NCBI GenBank assembly: GCA_002409145.1
Contig: DHUL01000036.1
Location: 14,671 to 77,689, forward strand
Direction: 5' to 3'
Source: Bacteroidales bacterium UBA5235
GTDB lineage: Bacteria > Bacteroidota > Bacteroidia > Bacteroidales > VadinHA17
Length of the DNA stretch: 63,019 nt
Shown: positions 34,208 to 42,801 of the stretch, in pieces
How the letters are laid out: every line of letters starts with the position of its first letter
Position numbering within the stretch: the stretch's first letter is position 1
Notes under the pieces: model-generated
Databases searched by the model: none
Told to the model about the DNA's origin: nothing
Seen by the model: the letters and a program-made list of their open reading frames with translations, nothing else
Made by a program: the position numbers and the translations under genes

Positions 34208-35152
34208 TTATTTGGCGATTGGTCCGGCCGGAACCTCTTCAACCTTCCGTTCGCGTCTGCCGGTGTAACCAAAGAACCATATCAGTGAGAGTGAGATGAT
34301 AGCCATACCGGTGACAGTCACCCAGTCGGCATTCTCACCCGGCACAATTATCCAGCTCAGGATGGCACCGAAGACGGGTATTATGAACTTCCAGAGATTC
34401 AATTCGCTTACCTTCACCTCGGGGCGTTTCAAAAGCACGTACCATTTGGAGAAGGTGAAGGCTGACATGAAGGCAAGCCATGCCAGGACCAGCCAGTAGC
34501 TAAGCGGGAAGCCGGGTTTTAATGGAACATCTTCAAATCCGAATGACAGGAAGAACATGATCAGGCCACCGGTGAACAAAGAGAATGAACTCAATACCAG
34601 CGGATTCATGTTTTTCCCTTTCTTTGAAACGAGGACGTTGCTTGTGGCGGTGGAGATATTGGCGATGAATATCATGATAATTCCTGCTATCTCGCCCGGC
34701 AGGCCAAAATGAAATCCCTGCCGTCCGACACTCACAAGTACAATACCCATAAGACCGAATAGGATGGTTATGACCTTGGCACGTGTAAACCGCTCCTCCC
34801 TGATCATTATCCGTGATACTATAGCTGTCACGAAAGGCTGTGACCCTACAATAACCGCACCCAGGGCGCCAGGCACTCGGTTCATGCCTAAATAGAACAG
34901 CATGTAGTTGATGAGTGTCTGGAGGATGGTTACCCAGATGGCAAGGCTGCGGTTCTCTTTGATCATCCTGATGTATTCCCGGGGCCTTACCGTAAACGGC
35001 AGGATCATGAGCCCCGAAATGATAAACCTGGTTCCCGCGAAGTGAAGGGGTGTTGAATATTGTAGTCCTACCTTTATGAAGGGATAAGCGGTTGACCACA
35101 TCAGGCATGTTATGATTGCCCAGATGATGGTGTTGGTATGGCGTACAGACAT
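34208..35152 (-). CDS. EamA/DMT-family transporter
   Basis: A 314-residue inner-membrane exporter with ten predicted spans and two EamA repeats. The first starts near IIWAIITCLMWSTAYPFIKVG and the second near AGIIMIFIANISTATSNVLVSKKG. PFVTAIVSRIMIREE is the typical end of the first repeat. The family exports amino acids, nucleosides or metabolites, or imports in some cases; the substrate is unknown here. The frame begins 7 codons earlier at a TTG, but the ATG at 35152 (MSVRHTNT) is preferred. It is 13-34 bp upstream-adjacent to the S9 peptidase gene on the same strand. Confidence 0.88.
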   Translation of the reverse strand: MSVRHTNTIIWAIITCLMWSTAYPFIKVGLQYSTPLHFAGTRFIISGLMILPFTVRPREYIRMIKENRSLAIWVTILQTLINYMLFYLGMNRVPGALGAVIVGSQPFVTAIVSRIMIREERFTRAKVITILFGLMGIVLVSVGRQGFHFGLPGEIAGIIMIFIANISTATSNVLVSKKGKNMNPLVLSSFSLFTGGLIMFFLSFGFEDVPLKPGFPLSYWLVLAWLAFMSAFTFSKWYVLLKRPEVKVSELNLWKFIIPVFGAILSWIIVPGENADWVTVTGMAIISLSLIWFFGYTGRRERKVEEVPAGPIAK

Positions 35153-35185
35153 CAGGTTCAGATAAGACTGCAAATATCGTTTTTT

Positions 35186-37450
35186 TTAGTTTTCCTTCTT
35201 GTTCCGGTCCGGTGGTTTTATTCCAAGCAGGTTTTCCACGAAGAAATCCATCCTTCGGCGTTCGCCATAGGTTCCGCCGCTGCTGTGTTGCATGCCTGGC
35301 ACCAGCAGGTAGTCAAAGTCTTTCCCTGCCTTGATGAGAGCGTTGACAAGCTGCGTGGTTGAGGCAGGGTCAACATTGTTGTCCATCTCACCATTGATCA
35401 GCAGAAGCTTCCCTTTCAGCAGGTGCGCGTTCTCAACATTTGATGACTCGATATAGCTCTGGTCAACTGGCCATCCCATCCACTGTTCATTCCACCATAT
35501 TTTGTCCATTCTGTTGTCATGACAGCCGCATGATGATACAGCAACATCATAGAATTCGGGGTGGAACAGCAGTGCTCCGGTTGAATTCTGTCCGCCTGCC
35601 GAGGTGCCGTAGATACCCACCCGGTCAATGTCAATGTACGGGTATTTTTCTGCTGCGGCCTTCATCCAGAGGATCCTGTCAGGGAAACCGGCATCCTTAA
35701 TATTCTTCCATGCCACATCGTGAAACTTCTTCGACCTGTTGGAGGTGCCCATACCGTCAATCTGCACGACTATGAAACCAAGTTCAGCCAGTGAGTTCAT
35801 GTTGCTGAACGTGGGCCGGAACGATTTTGGAACGAAGCTGCTGTGCGGGCCGGCGTAAATGTTCTCAATAACAGGGTATGTACGTGAGGGATCAAAGTTG
35901 AGGGGCCGGATGATTATTCCCCAGATGTCAGTGACACCGTCACGCCCTTTGGCAGTGAATACCTCCGGGTACTGCCATCCTGTGGCCAGCAGGTCTTTGA
36001 CATCCGCCTCAGCCAGTTTCATCACCTCGCTGCCGTCTGCCATACTGCGCACTACTGAGACCGGGGGCATGTCAACCCTTGACCATGTGTCAACGAAATA
36101 CTTACCGTTGTCTGAAAAGACAGCCTCATGGTTCCCGTCAGCAGGAGTAAGATGGGTGAGCCCCGAACCGTCAAATCCGATCCGGTAATAATGAATCAGA
36201 TATGGATCACCCTTCTCACGGCCGGAAGCCATGAAGATGATGCTGCGCTCCTTCTCATCAATGCTGACGACGCCTCGAACGAGCCATTCTCCCTTTGTGA
36301 TCTGGTTCTTCACCTTTCCGTTGTCACCGTCATAGAGCCAGAGATGATTCCATCCGTCGCGCTCAGAAGCCCAGATAATTTCACCGGTGCCCTTCACATC
36401 GTACCTGTAGCGTTTTCCGCTGTAATCGATGAAGGTGGGTGACTGTTCGTCAATGATCACGCTCATCTTTCCGGTAGCGGCATCGATCCTCATTACCCTG
36501 TAAACCTGGTGTCCGCGTTTGTTATATTCAAAAGTAAGGGAGTTGCCGGAAGAGTCCCAGCGGAATTCACCGAGGCTGTACTGGTTGAGGATCATTGACT
36601 CGTCAACAGTGATGTGCTTCTTACCGGCAACGTCAAAGATCTGCGGAAAGAACTGGGGAACGGCATCACCCGGTTTCGGATACTCGTAGGAGTAATATTT
36701 CGGCTGCAGCTGATCTTCTGGTGATGACTCCACATATGATATCATGTGTTTCTCGGCAGGGACAACAAGGTATGCCATGATTTTTTTCGAATCAGGCGAC
36801 CAGTATGCCGATGCAGAGTAGTATTTACCTATCCCGCCGTCATGGCTGAGCTGGTACTCCTTCTTCTCCTTCAGCATCCTTACCCAGAGGTTATAGTCAC
36901 GTATGAATGCCGTCATCGTTTTGTCAGGCGAGGTGTCAGGTCTTCCGGTGAGTTCATCGCGGAAGCCCCACGGCCACCTGTCGTCTCCACCCCATGTAAA
37001 TGGTCTTCTGGCTTCACGTTCCCTGGTTACGGTGTATTTTTTCAGGTCACATTTGTATATTACCCCGGAATACTCGAAGGTCATAGACTTCAGGTCATCC
37101 GCCATGGCCAGGTTCCTTATCGGGAGATCGGCAGCCATGACTGTGTCAGGGGTGACCTTCCCGAGAGCGTCAGCCAGCTTTGTGGCATCAAATGCCTTTT
37201 TTCTTGTCTTTTTCACAGCATCAACAAGGATAAAATCCTTCCCTGCCGGGGACCTGTCCTCAATGACCAGCATGTCGGTTGTGCCTACCCATGCAGGCCG
37301 GATGTCACTGTGCCATACCTTTCCGGAAAGCTGTTTGCCAATATTGTCAGCCCTCTCATAATCCTTTTCCGTCCCCTGTGCCCTACCCGGAAAAATAACG
37401 GTAACGGCTAATATAAAAGACAAGAAACCGCAGATCAAAGTTCTGTTCAT
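35186..37450 (-). CDS. S9-family (dipeptidyl-peptidase IV-like) serine peptidase
   Basis: A 754-residue secreted peptidase. The signal peptide is about residues 1-24. Residues about 60-500 form the DPP-IV-type beta-propeller, and the C-terminal 250 residues are the alpha/beta hydrolase. The catalytic triad reads Ser617 in YGTSAGGQ, Asp690 in NGEMDNNVDP and His722 in GMQHSSGG. The nucleophile elbow GTSAGG differs from the common GWSYGG of DPP IV, so substrate preference may differ. It is likely periplasmic and processes peptides, a common nutrient strategy in this phylum. Confidence 0.9.
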   Translation of the reverse strand: MNRTLICGFLSFILAVTVIFPGRAQGTEKDYERADNIGKQLSGKVWHSDIRPAWVGTTDMLVIEDRSPAGKDFILVDAVKKTRKKAFDATKLADALGKVTPDTVMAADLPIRNLAMADDLKSMTFEYSGVIYKCDLKKYTVTREREARRPFTWGGDDRWPWGFRDELTGRPDTSPDKTMTAFIRDYNLWVRMLKEKKEYQLSHDGGIGKYYSASAYWSPDSKKIMAYLVVPAEKHMISYVESSPEDQLQPKYYSYEYPKPGDAVPQFFPQIFDVAGKKHITVDESMILNQYSLGEFRWDSSGNSLTFEYNKRGHQVYRVMRIDAATGKMSVIIDEQSPTFIDYSGKRYRYDVKGTGEIIWASERDGWNHLWLYDGDNGKVKNQITKGEWLVRGVVSIDEKERSIIFMASGREKGDPYLIHYYRIGFDGSGLTHLTPADGNHEAVFSDNGKYFVDTWSRVDMPPVSVVRSMADGSEVMKLAEADVKDLLATGWQYPEVFTAKGRDGVTDIWGIIIRPLNFDPSRTYPVIENIYAGPHSSFVPKSFRPTFSNMNSLAELGFIVVQIDGMGTSNRSKKFHDVAWKNIKDAGFPDRILWMKAAAEKYPYIDIDRVGIYGTSAGGQNSTGALLFHPEFYDVAVSSCGCHDNRMDKIWWNEQWMGWPVDQSYIESSNVENAHLLKGKLLLINGEMDNNVDPASTTQLVNALIKAGKDFDYLLVPGMQHSSGGTYGERRRMDFFVENLLGIKPPDRNKKEN

Positions 37451-37585
37451 CGCCCGACTTTTTTAATTTTATGCATAGGTAGAACAAATTGCGTGTATGC
37501 TAAACACTTTTTGAATGTTTTATGACTTAATTTACCATGCTTTCGCATTTTTTAAGTGTTACATGATAATGAAGGGAATCAGGTA

Positions 37586-39178
37586 ATGGTTATAGAGGAA
37601 TTTATAGCTCAGCAGCTGCAGGACGCTGGAGTAAGGAGGTTCTTCGGAATTCCCGGGGGACCATCTATACCATACATTGAGGCATTCAGAAAAACCGGGA
37701 TAGAGTTCATACTGGCAACCCATGAGGCTTCTGCTGCAATAATGGCCGATGTGACTGCCAGGATCACAGGCGTTACGGGCATATGTCATGCTACTTTCGG
37801 CCCGGGAGCGGTAAATCTTGCTTCAGGTGTTGGCGGAGCGTTGCTCGACCGCTCCCCGTTGATTGCTCTGACAACCGAGATGCCAGGGGCATGGCTGGGT
37901 CGTACGGCACAGATGAATATCGACCATCAGGCTCTGTTTCGCCCATTGACGAAGGAGACCTTCAGGCTCACTGCAGATAATGCGGGAGAGGTCATCAGCC
38001 GGAGCCTGGACCTGGCAAATGAGGAGTATCCAGGACCGGTGCACATAGGATTGCCCTCCGACCTGGCAGGAAGTAGTGTCAGTCCGGTTGTGGGTGATTC
38101 AAGGTTTGCCGGATCTTCCGGGCATTCTGCATCCGGAGGAAGAAGTGAGACCAGGGCGGAAGTGCTGATAGCTGCATCCCGAAGGCCCCTGATAGCCGTC
38201 GGCCTGACTGCCATGCGAACCGGAACAGGCCATGCCCTGATCAGATTCCTTGCTGACCACAGAGTGCCGGTGGTGGTAACCCCGATGGCCAAAGGAGTCA
38301 TAGGACATGATCATCCATCCTATGCCGGAGTCTTGTTCCATGCTCTGAGTGACCGCCTGGGGAGGCTGGTAAAGGCAGCCGACCTGGTTATCGGCTTGGG
38401 TTATGATCCGGTGGAATACAGTTATGAGTCATGGCTTCCGGAGGTGCCGCTGATCCATTTTGATACCCGGCCCTCAGACCTCCGGGTCAATGGAGCAATT
38501 GAGTGTGTGTCAGCTCCGGAGGAGTGGTTCAGGGTAATGTCATCCCTGGCAAGCTCGGATGAGATGACGGCCCTGGCTGCTGAAGCAAGGGATGAGATAC
38601 GGAAAAGCATAATTAAGGCCGGACCGGGATTGAATCCTGTTTCTGCCCTTTCGTTGCTCCGTGAGGTCCTGCCCCCGGATGCCACCGTGACGGCTGATGT
38701 GGGATCTCATCTTCACCTGATTGGCCAGATATGGGATCTTCAGCAGGGCAATCTGATAATGACTAACGGGTGGTCATCGATGGGGTTCGGGCTGCCTGCT
38801 GCTGTCGCAGCTGCCCTGACCGGCTGCAGTGGACCGGTAGTGTGCGTGACCGGTGACGGAGGATTGATGATGCATGCCTGTGAGATCATAACGGCACGAC
38901 GGCTAGGGCTAAAAATAATTGTCGTTGTCTTCAGTGACGGCGAGTTGAACCTCATAAAGGTCAAGCAGTTATGGAAGAGGATAAAGCCTTATGGTATACA
39001 AGTATACAACGGGCCTCTCTTCGGAGCTGATAAATTCCTGGGAGTCGATGTACGGCGCGCCACGGATCTCTCCGGGATGCGTTCAGCGCTTGAAGGAGCG
39101 CTTCGCTCCGGAGGTAGTTCAATAATTGAAGCGGCTGTGGATCCGTCAGTATATGATGATCTTATAGTAAAAAGCTGA
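37586..39178 (+). CDS. Thiamine diphosphate-dependent enzyme (acetolactate-synthase-like)
   Basis: A 530-residue protein with the three-domain layout of the acetolactate synthase/decarboxylase superfamily. GIPGGPSIPYIEAF and LATHEASAAIMAD (catalytic Glu) are in the N-terminal pyrimidine-binding domain. The C-terminal ThDP motif is TGDGGLMMHACEI with the end FSDGELNLIKVKQ, where the usual second element Asn is replaced (SDG). The frame extends to a GTG at 37556; I choose the ATG at 37586 because family members start just before the FIAQQL helix. No ilvN-type regulatory subunit or ilvC/ilvD gene is nearby, so a role in valine synthesis is unlikely. The reaction is unknown. Confidence 0.82.
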   Translation: MVIEEFIAQQLQDAGVRRFFGIPGGPSIPYIEAFRKTGIEFILATHEASAAIMADVTARITGVTGICHATFGPGAVNLASGVGGALLDRSPLIALTTEMPGAWLGRTAQMNIDHQALFRPLTKETFRLTADNAGEVISRSLDLANEEYPGPVHIGLPSDLAGSSVSPVVGDSRFAGSSGHSASGGRSETRAEVLIAASRRPLIAVGLTAMRTGTGHALIRFLADHRVPVVVTPMAKGVIGHDHPSYAGVLFHALSDRLGRLVKAADLVIGLGYDPVEYSYESWLPEVPLIHFDTRPSDLRVNGAIECVSAPEEWFRVMSSLASSDEMTALAAEARDEIRKSIIKAGPGLNPVSALSLLREVLPPDATVTADVGSHLHLIGQIWDLQQGNLIMTNGWSSMGFGLPAAVAAALTGCSGPVVCVTGDGGLMMHACEIITARRLGLKIIVVVFSDGELNLIKVKQLWKRIKPYGIQVYNGPLFGADKFLGVDVRRATDLSGMRSALEGALRSGGSSIIEAAVDPSVYDDLIVKS

Positions 39179-39186
39179 AAGGCCGG

Positions 39187-39510
39187 CTATTCCTCTTCTT
39201 TTTTAGCCGCGGGCTTCCTGGTTTTGGTTGCAGCCTTCACAGGCTTTTCAGCAACAGTTCCTGCTTCCTGTTCACTCTTTTTCTCTGCAGGTTTGGCGAC
39301 TGTCTTTGAAGCTGTCCTGGACCTTACTGTCCTGGCAGGCTTTGCTGCCGGTACTTCCGTTGCCGTTGCCGTTGCTGTTTTTAATGCTGTCTTCGCTGTC
39401 TCATTCGGGGATGGTGCAACAAAGCTCTTCCTTGTTTTCTTACGACGGCGGACGCCAAAAGATCCTGCAATAATCTTTCCTCTCTTTGATTTCTTGTCAC
39501 CTTTACCCAT
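39187..39510 (-). CDS. Ribosomal protein bTHX with extended tail
   Basis: The N-terminus MGKGDKKSKRGKIIAGSFGV matches the small 30S-associated THX peptide, which binds at the head of the small subunit. The family is usually about 25-60 residues; this frame has 107, with a C-terminal tail of about 75 residues of Ala, Lys, Thr, Val and Glu (repeated AKPA, KTVAKPAEKK) that looks unstructured. The gene has a TAnnTTTG element and converges on the ThDP enzyme gene with 8 bp between stops. The N-terminal assignment is good; the tail's role is unknown. Confidence 0.82.
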   Translation of the reverse strand: MGKGDKKSKRGKIIAGSFGVRRRKKTRKSFVAPSPNETAKTALKTATATATEVPAAKPARTVRSRTASKTVAKPAEKKSEQEAGTVAEKPVKAATKTRKPAAKKEEE

Positions 39511-39555
39511 GTTCTATGAAATTTTAAATTGTGAACACAAAAATTACATAAACAA

Positions 39556-39563
39556 CAAAAATA
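39556..39563 (-). promoter_or_regulatory. Putative -7 element of the THX gene
   Basis: On the minus strand 39563-39556 reads TATTTTTG (TAnnTTTG), 45 bp upstream of the start codon. A TTTG lies 23 bp further upstream (39590-39587), slightly longer than the usual spacing. Confidence 0.45.
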
Positions 39564-39641
39564 GTAAAATTTAGTCCCCGGGGTATCAAATTCTGTTAAT
39601 AAAAAGGATATACGCAGAGGGACGGTAACCGGCCGTTTTAT

Positions 39642-39649
39642 TAAATTTG
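39642..39649 (+). promoter_or_regulatory. Putative -7 element very close to the deacetylase start
   Basis: TAAATTTG matches TAnnTTTG and ends only 5 bp before the ATG at 39655. If used, the transcript would be leaderless or nearly so. There is no clear -33 element. Confidence 0.3.
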
Positions 39650-39654
39650 CCAAT

Positions 39655-40959
39655 ATGGCAACCAGGAAGCTATGGATTTACTCTCCGGATGTCTCTCCCC
39701 GGCTTGAGTATACAGCTGGCGTGATCTTCAGCACTGTTCTGGGCATAAATTTTGAAATAACTACTGACAGGAGGAAGATCGGCACAAGTCCTGCTGTTAT
39801 CTACACAAATGAGAAGGTAAAGGATCAGTTTGTTATCCGTCCGTCGGGACTCCTTAATACGACTGGTGTTGAGCAGATCAGGCCTGAGGTGTCGTTTTTG
39901 GAAGAGATGCCGGTATTGTTTACAACTGAAGGGGGCAGCATACCGTTTGATCTCTTCTCCGCCGTATTTTACATGCTTTCAAGGTATGAGGAATACCTGC
40001 CTTTTTCACCCGATGCCCACGGACGTTTTCAGGGTGCTGCATCATTGGCCCTCATGGGTGGTTTCCTGAGGATACCGGTTGTGGAGATATGGTCGAGATA
40101 CCTGGCAACTGAACTTGTAAGGCGGTATCCGGTACTTACTATCAGGCATAATGAGTATGGTGCCCTGGTTACGGTGGATGTGGACCAGCCTTTTGCGTAC
40201 CGAAGCCGGGGATTTCTCAGGAGCATGGGTGGACTGGTCAAGGGCCTCGCCGGTGTGGGAGCACGGCCGGGTGACCGTATCAGGACAATGGCAGGAGAGA
40301 TTCCTGATCCGTATGACAGCTTCGGATACATTGAAGAGAAGCTGAAGGAAAGCAGGTCCGAGGCTCTCTTTTTCTTCCCGACAGGTGATCAGGGAGAGTA
40401 TGATCATAATCCTCCCTTCCGTGATCACGATTACGGGGAAATTATCCGCAGGTATGACAGGATGTATGGGAGCGGTCTTCATTCATCGTACCGGTCAGCG
40501 GGAAGGATTAAGACCCTGAAGGCGGAGACGGAACGGTACAGCACCATAACAGGGCATCCTGCCGGGAAGGTGCGTCAGCACTGGCTGCTGCTGAATATGC
40601 CGGACAGCTACCGGGACTTTACGCAGGCGGGTCTTATGTATGATTATACAATGGGATTCCATGATGAACCGGGATTCAGGGCAGGCATCGCCCGGCCCTT
40701 CCCTTTCTTTGATCTTGCCGCGGAGAAGGCAACAGGTCTTACGGTGGTACCATTTCAGGTGATGGATGCAACCCTCAGGCAGTATATGCATCTTCAGCCT
40801 GAAGCTGCTCTTGAGGTCATCAGAGCCCTTATCACCGCAACCAGGAACGCTGGCGGCCTGTTTGTCTCCATATGGCACAACACCTCCCTGAATGAAGGCA
40901 ACGGATGGGAGGGCTGGAGGCACGTATTTGAGGAAATGATCTTCATGCAAAAGGTATGA
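39655..40959 (+). CDS. Polysaccharide-deacetylase-family protein
   Basis: A 434-residue cytoplasmic-looking protein (no signal peptide). The NodB-type metal site is suggested by TVDVDQPFAY (Asp-Asp pair, about residues 171-180), GLHSSYRS (about 277-284) and the C-terminal FVSIWHNTSLNE. The N-terminal 150 residues form a separate domain seen in this Bacteroidota-type family, starting WIYSPDVSPRLEYTAGVIF. Members are usually next to a GNAT-type gene, as here, with an ATGA overlap. A role in making or modifying a surface polysaccharide is likely; the substrate is unknown. Confidence 0.82.
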   Translation: MATRKLWIYSPDVSPRLEYTAGVIFSTVLGINFEITTDRRKIGTSPAVIYTNEKVKDQFVIRPSGLLNTTGVEQIRPEVSFLEEMPVLFTTEGGSIPFDLFSAVFYMLSRYEEYLPFSPDAHGRFQGAASLALMGGFLRIPVVEIWSRYLATELVRRYPVLTIRHNEYGALVTVDVDQPFAYRSRGFLRSMGGLVKGLAGVGARPGDRIRTMAGEIPDPYDSFGYIEEKLKESRSEALFFFPTGDQGEYDHNPPFRDHDYGEIIRRYDRMYGSGLHSSYRSAGRIKTLKAETERYSTITGHPAGKVRQHWLLLNMPDSYRDFTQAGLMYDYTMGFHDEPGFRAGIARPFPFFDLAAEKATGLTVVPFQVMDATLRQYMHLQPEAALEVIRALITATRNAGGLFVSIWHNTSLNEGNGWEGWRHVFEEMIFMQKV

Positions 40960-41861
40960 TCAGCTACCTGAAAAACAATGAGATAGACCGTGAGCGGTGG
41001 GATGCGTGCATGAATGAGATCCTTGCCGTGAAGCCTTATGCCATGTCATGGTATCTCGATATCATGTCACCGGGGTGGGAGGCTCTTGTAGATGATGATT
41101 ACTATGCGGTCTTTCCTCTTCCCTGCCGCAGAAAACTGGGGATCAGCTATGTCGCCACCCCGTTATTCCTGCAGCAGCTGGGGCTTTTTACTGCCGACGG
41201 TGACCGGAAACGGATGGCTGAAGAGTTCATCTCATTCATGCCTGGATTCTGCAGGCTGGTAGATCTGTGCATAGGGCAGCCGGCCTCCGTACCGGGCTAT
41301 AGTCTGACACCGAAATATAACTATGAGCTGAAGCTCGATGATCCCTATGAAAAACTCTGGATCAGCTACATGACTGACTGCCGGAGGAACATAAACATAG
41401 CACGCCGCTATCCCCAGGAAATAGTTGAGGATCCCACTCCCGATGAGCTTATTTCACTCTTCCGCAACCATACCGGCAGACGGGCCGGTGTGACAAGGAA
41501 ATCTTCATACCGGAGGCTCCGGACCCTTATGCAGCATTGCATCTCCTCGGGACACGGCAGAATTCTGGGTGTAAGATCGCCCAAAGGAAAACTGCTCTGG
41601 GGGATGTTTGTAATTGAAACGCACGGCCGGACGACGATGCTTTTTACGGCAGGAAGCAGAAAGAGCCGCGAACTGAGAACATCCTACCTTGTCATTGATC
41701 ACCTGATCAGAAATTATGCCGGTACGGGACAGGTACTTGATTTTGCAGGATCGTCAATTCCATCCATTGCTATTTTCATGAGATCATTCGGAGGGGAGAG
41801 AACAACCTACTGGAGGCTGTACCGAAACAGCCTCCCATGGCCCGTTAAGCTTCTCAAATGA
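40956..41861 (+). CDS. GNAT/FemAB-like acyltransferase
   Basis: A 301-residue protein with a FemAB-like double GNAT fold. Marks are a Trp/Tyr-rich opening (RWDACMNEILAVKPYAMSWY), YMTDCRRNINIARR in the middle, and a C-terminal domain with LLWGMFVIETHGRTTMLFTAGS and VIDHLIRNYAGTGQVLDFAGS. Such enzymes move an acyl or aminoacyl group onto a sugar or peptide. It begins within the stop of the deacetylase gene (ATGA), so the two enzymes probably act together on the same surface polymer. Its stop codon is directly adjacent to the convergent ABC ATPase gene stop. Confidence 0.75.
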   Translation: MISYLKNNEIDRERWDACMNEILAVKPYAMSWYLDIMSPGWEALVDDDYYAVFPLPCRRKLGISYVATPLFLQQLGLFTADGDRKRMAEEFISFMPGFCRLVDLCIGQPASVPGYSLTPKYNYELKLDDPYEKLWISYMTDCRRNINIARRYPQEIVEDPTPDELISLFRNHTGRRAGVTRKSSYRRLRTLMQHCISSGHGRILGVRSPKGKLLWGMFVIETHGRTTMLFTAGSRKSRELRTSYLVIDHLIRNYAGTGQVLDFAGSSIPSIAIFMRSFGGERTTYWRLYRNSLPWPVKLLK

Positions 41862-42578
41862 TCAGAAGAGGAGTTCTATTACCTGGTCATTTTGTTCTGC
41901 CTCTGACAGCCTGCCGTTTTCACAGCGGAGAGTCCTTGCAGGAAATTTTTTGACGAGTGAATGCTTGTGAGTTGACATAATGACCGCCCGGCCTGTATTA
42001 CTGATGTTTCTCAGCAGAATGTGTATCTCCTCGGATGTCTCCGGATCCAGGTTGCCTGTCGGTTCATCAGCCAGAATTATCTCCGGGTCATTCAGGAGGG
42101 CGCGTGCAATAACCACTCTCTGTTGTTCTCCACCCGAAAGCTGGTGAGGCATTTTAAAGCCTTTGTTCTGCAGCCCGACCTTTTCAAGTACCTCCCTTAT
42201 CCGGTCTTCAACCGCAACCTTGTTATTCCAGCCTGTGGCTCTGAGGACAAACTCCAGGTTGTCATGCACTGACCTGTCGGTCAGGAGCTGGAAATCCTGG
42301 AACACTATCCCGAGTTTTCTTCTCAGCAGAGGTATCTCCCTCTTTTTTATTGTGTGAAGACTGAATCCTGCCACCCATCCTTCGCCATCGGCAAGCGGGA
42401 GCTGGGCATTAAGGGTGCGTATCAGCGAAGTCTTGCCGCTTCCCACCCTTCCCACCAGGTAGACAAACTCCCCTTTATCGACTTTCAGGTTCACATCGCT
42501 GAGGACAAGATGATCCTGTTGCATGATCGAACAGCTTTTCAGTTCAATGATTGTGTCGAGAGGGGTGATTTCTTCCAT
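41862..42578 (-). CDS. ftsE: FtsE-type ABC transporter ATPase
   Basis: A 238-residue ATP-binding subunit. Walker A VGRVGSGKTSL, the Q loop in GIVFQDFQLLTDRSV, the signature LSGGEQQRVVIARAL, Walker B EIILADEPTGNLD and the switch His in MSTHKHSL are all present. FtsE pairs with FtsX to regulate peptidoglycan hydrolases at division, and the sequence from VFQDF to ARAL is the FtsE/LolD type. FtsX is not next to it, so the exact partner is unproven. The frame extends to a TTG at 42617; I choose the ATG at 42578 (MEEITPL). Confidence 0.85.
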   Translation of the reverse strand: MEEITPLDTIIELKSCSIMQQDHLVLSDVNLKVDKGEFVYLVGRVGSGKTSLIRTLNAQLPLADGEGWVAGFSLHTIKKREIPLLRRKLGIVFQDFQLLTDRSVHDNLEFVLRATGWNNKVAVEDRIREVLEKVGLQNKGFKMPHQLSGGEQQRVVIARALLNDPEIILADEPTGNLDPETSEEIHILLRNISNTGRAVIMSTHKHSLVKKFPARTLRCENGRLSEAEQNDQVIELLF

Positions 42579-42801
42579 CCGGAACGGTTTTTGTGCAAAA
42601 TAAAAAAGAATTAACAATCAGCAGTCTGTGTGTTGATAAAATGAAGGTTCAGGGAGCTTCCGCGAGGCATTATAATTGTATTTTTACGCCTAATGAAATT
42701 GCGCCGGAAAATCTGCGCAAAAGATTGTAATTGAATTAATTACCTGCAGTAGTAGTTTGCAGGCGGATGTTTTTTGAGACAGCTGAGTAAAGGATAAAGT
42801 T

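Noticed and set aside
36746..37411. Plus-strand 221-codon frame in the S9 peptidase gene
   Set aside because: Antisense shadow of a clear peptidase coding sequence, with Cys/His-rich nonsense composition.
37503..37560. AACACTT ... AAGTGTT inverted repeat between the S9 peptidase and ThDP enzyme genes
   Set aside because: Seven-base arms separated by 44 bp in an A/T-rich gap are easily due to chance; no matching regulator gene nearby.
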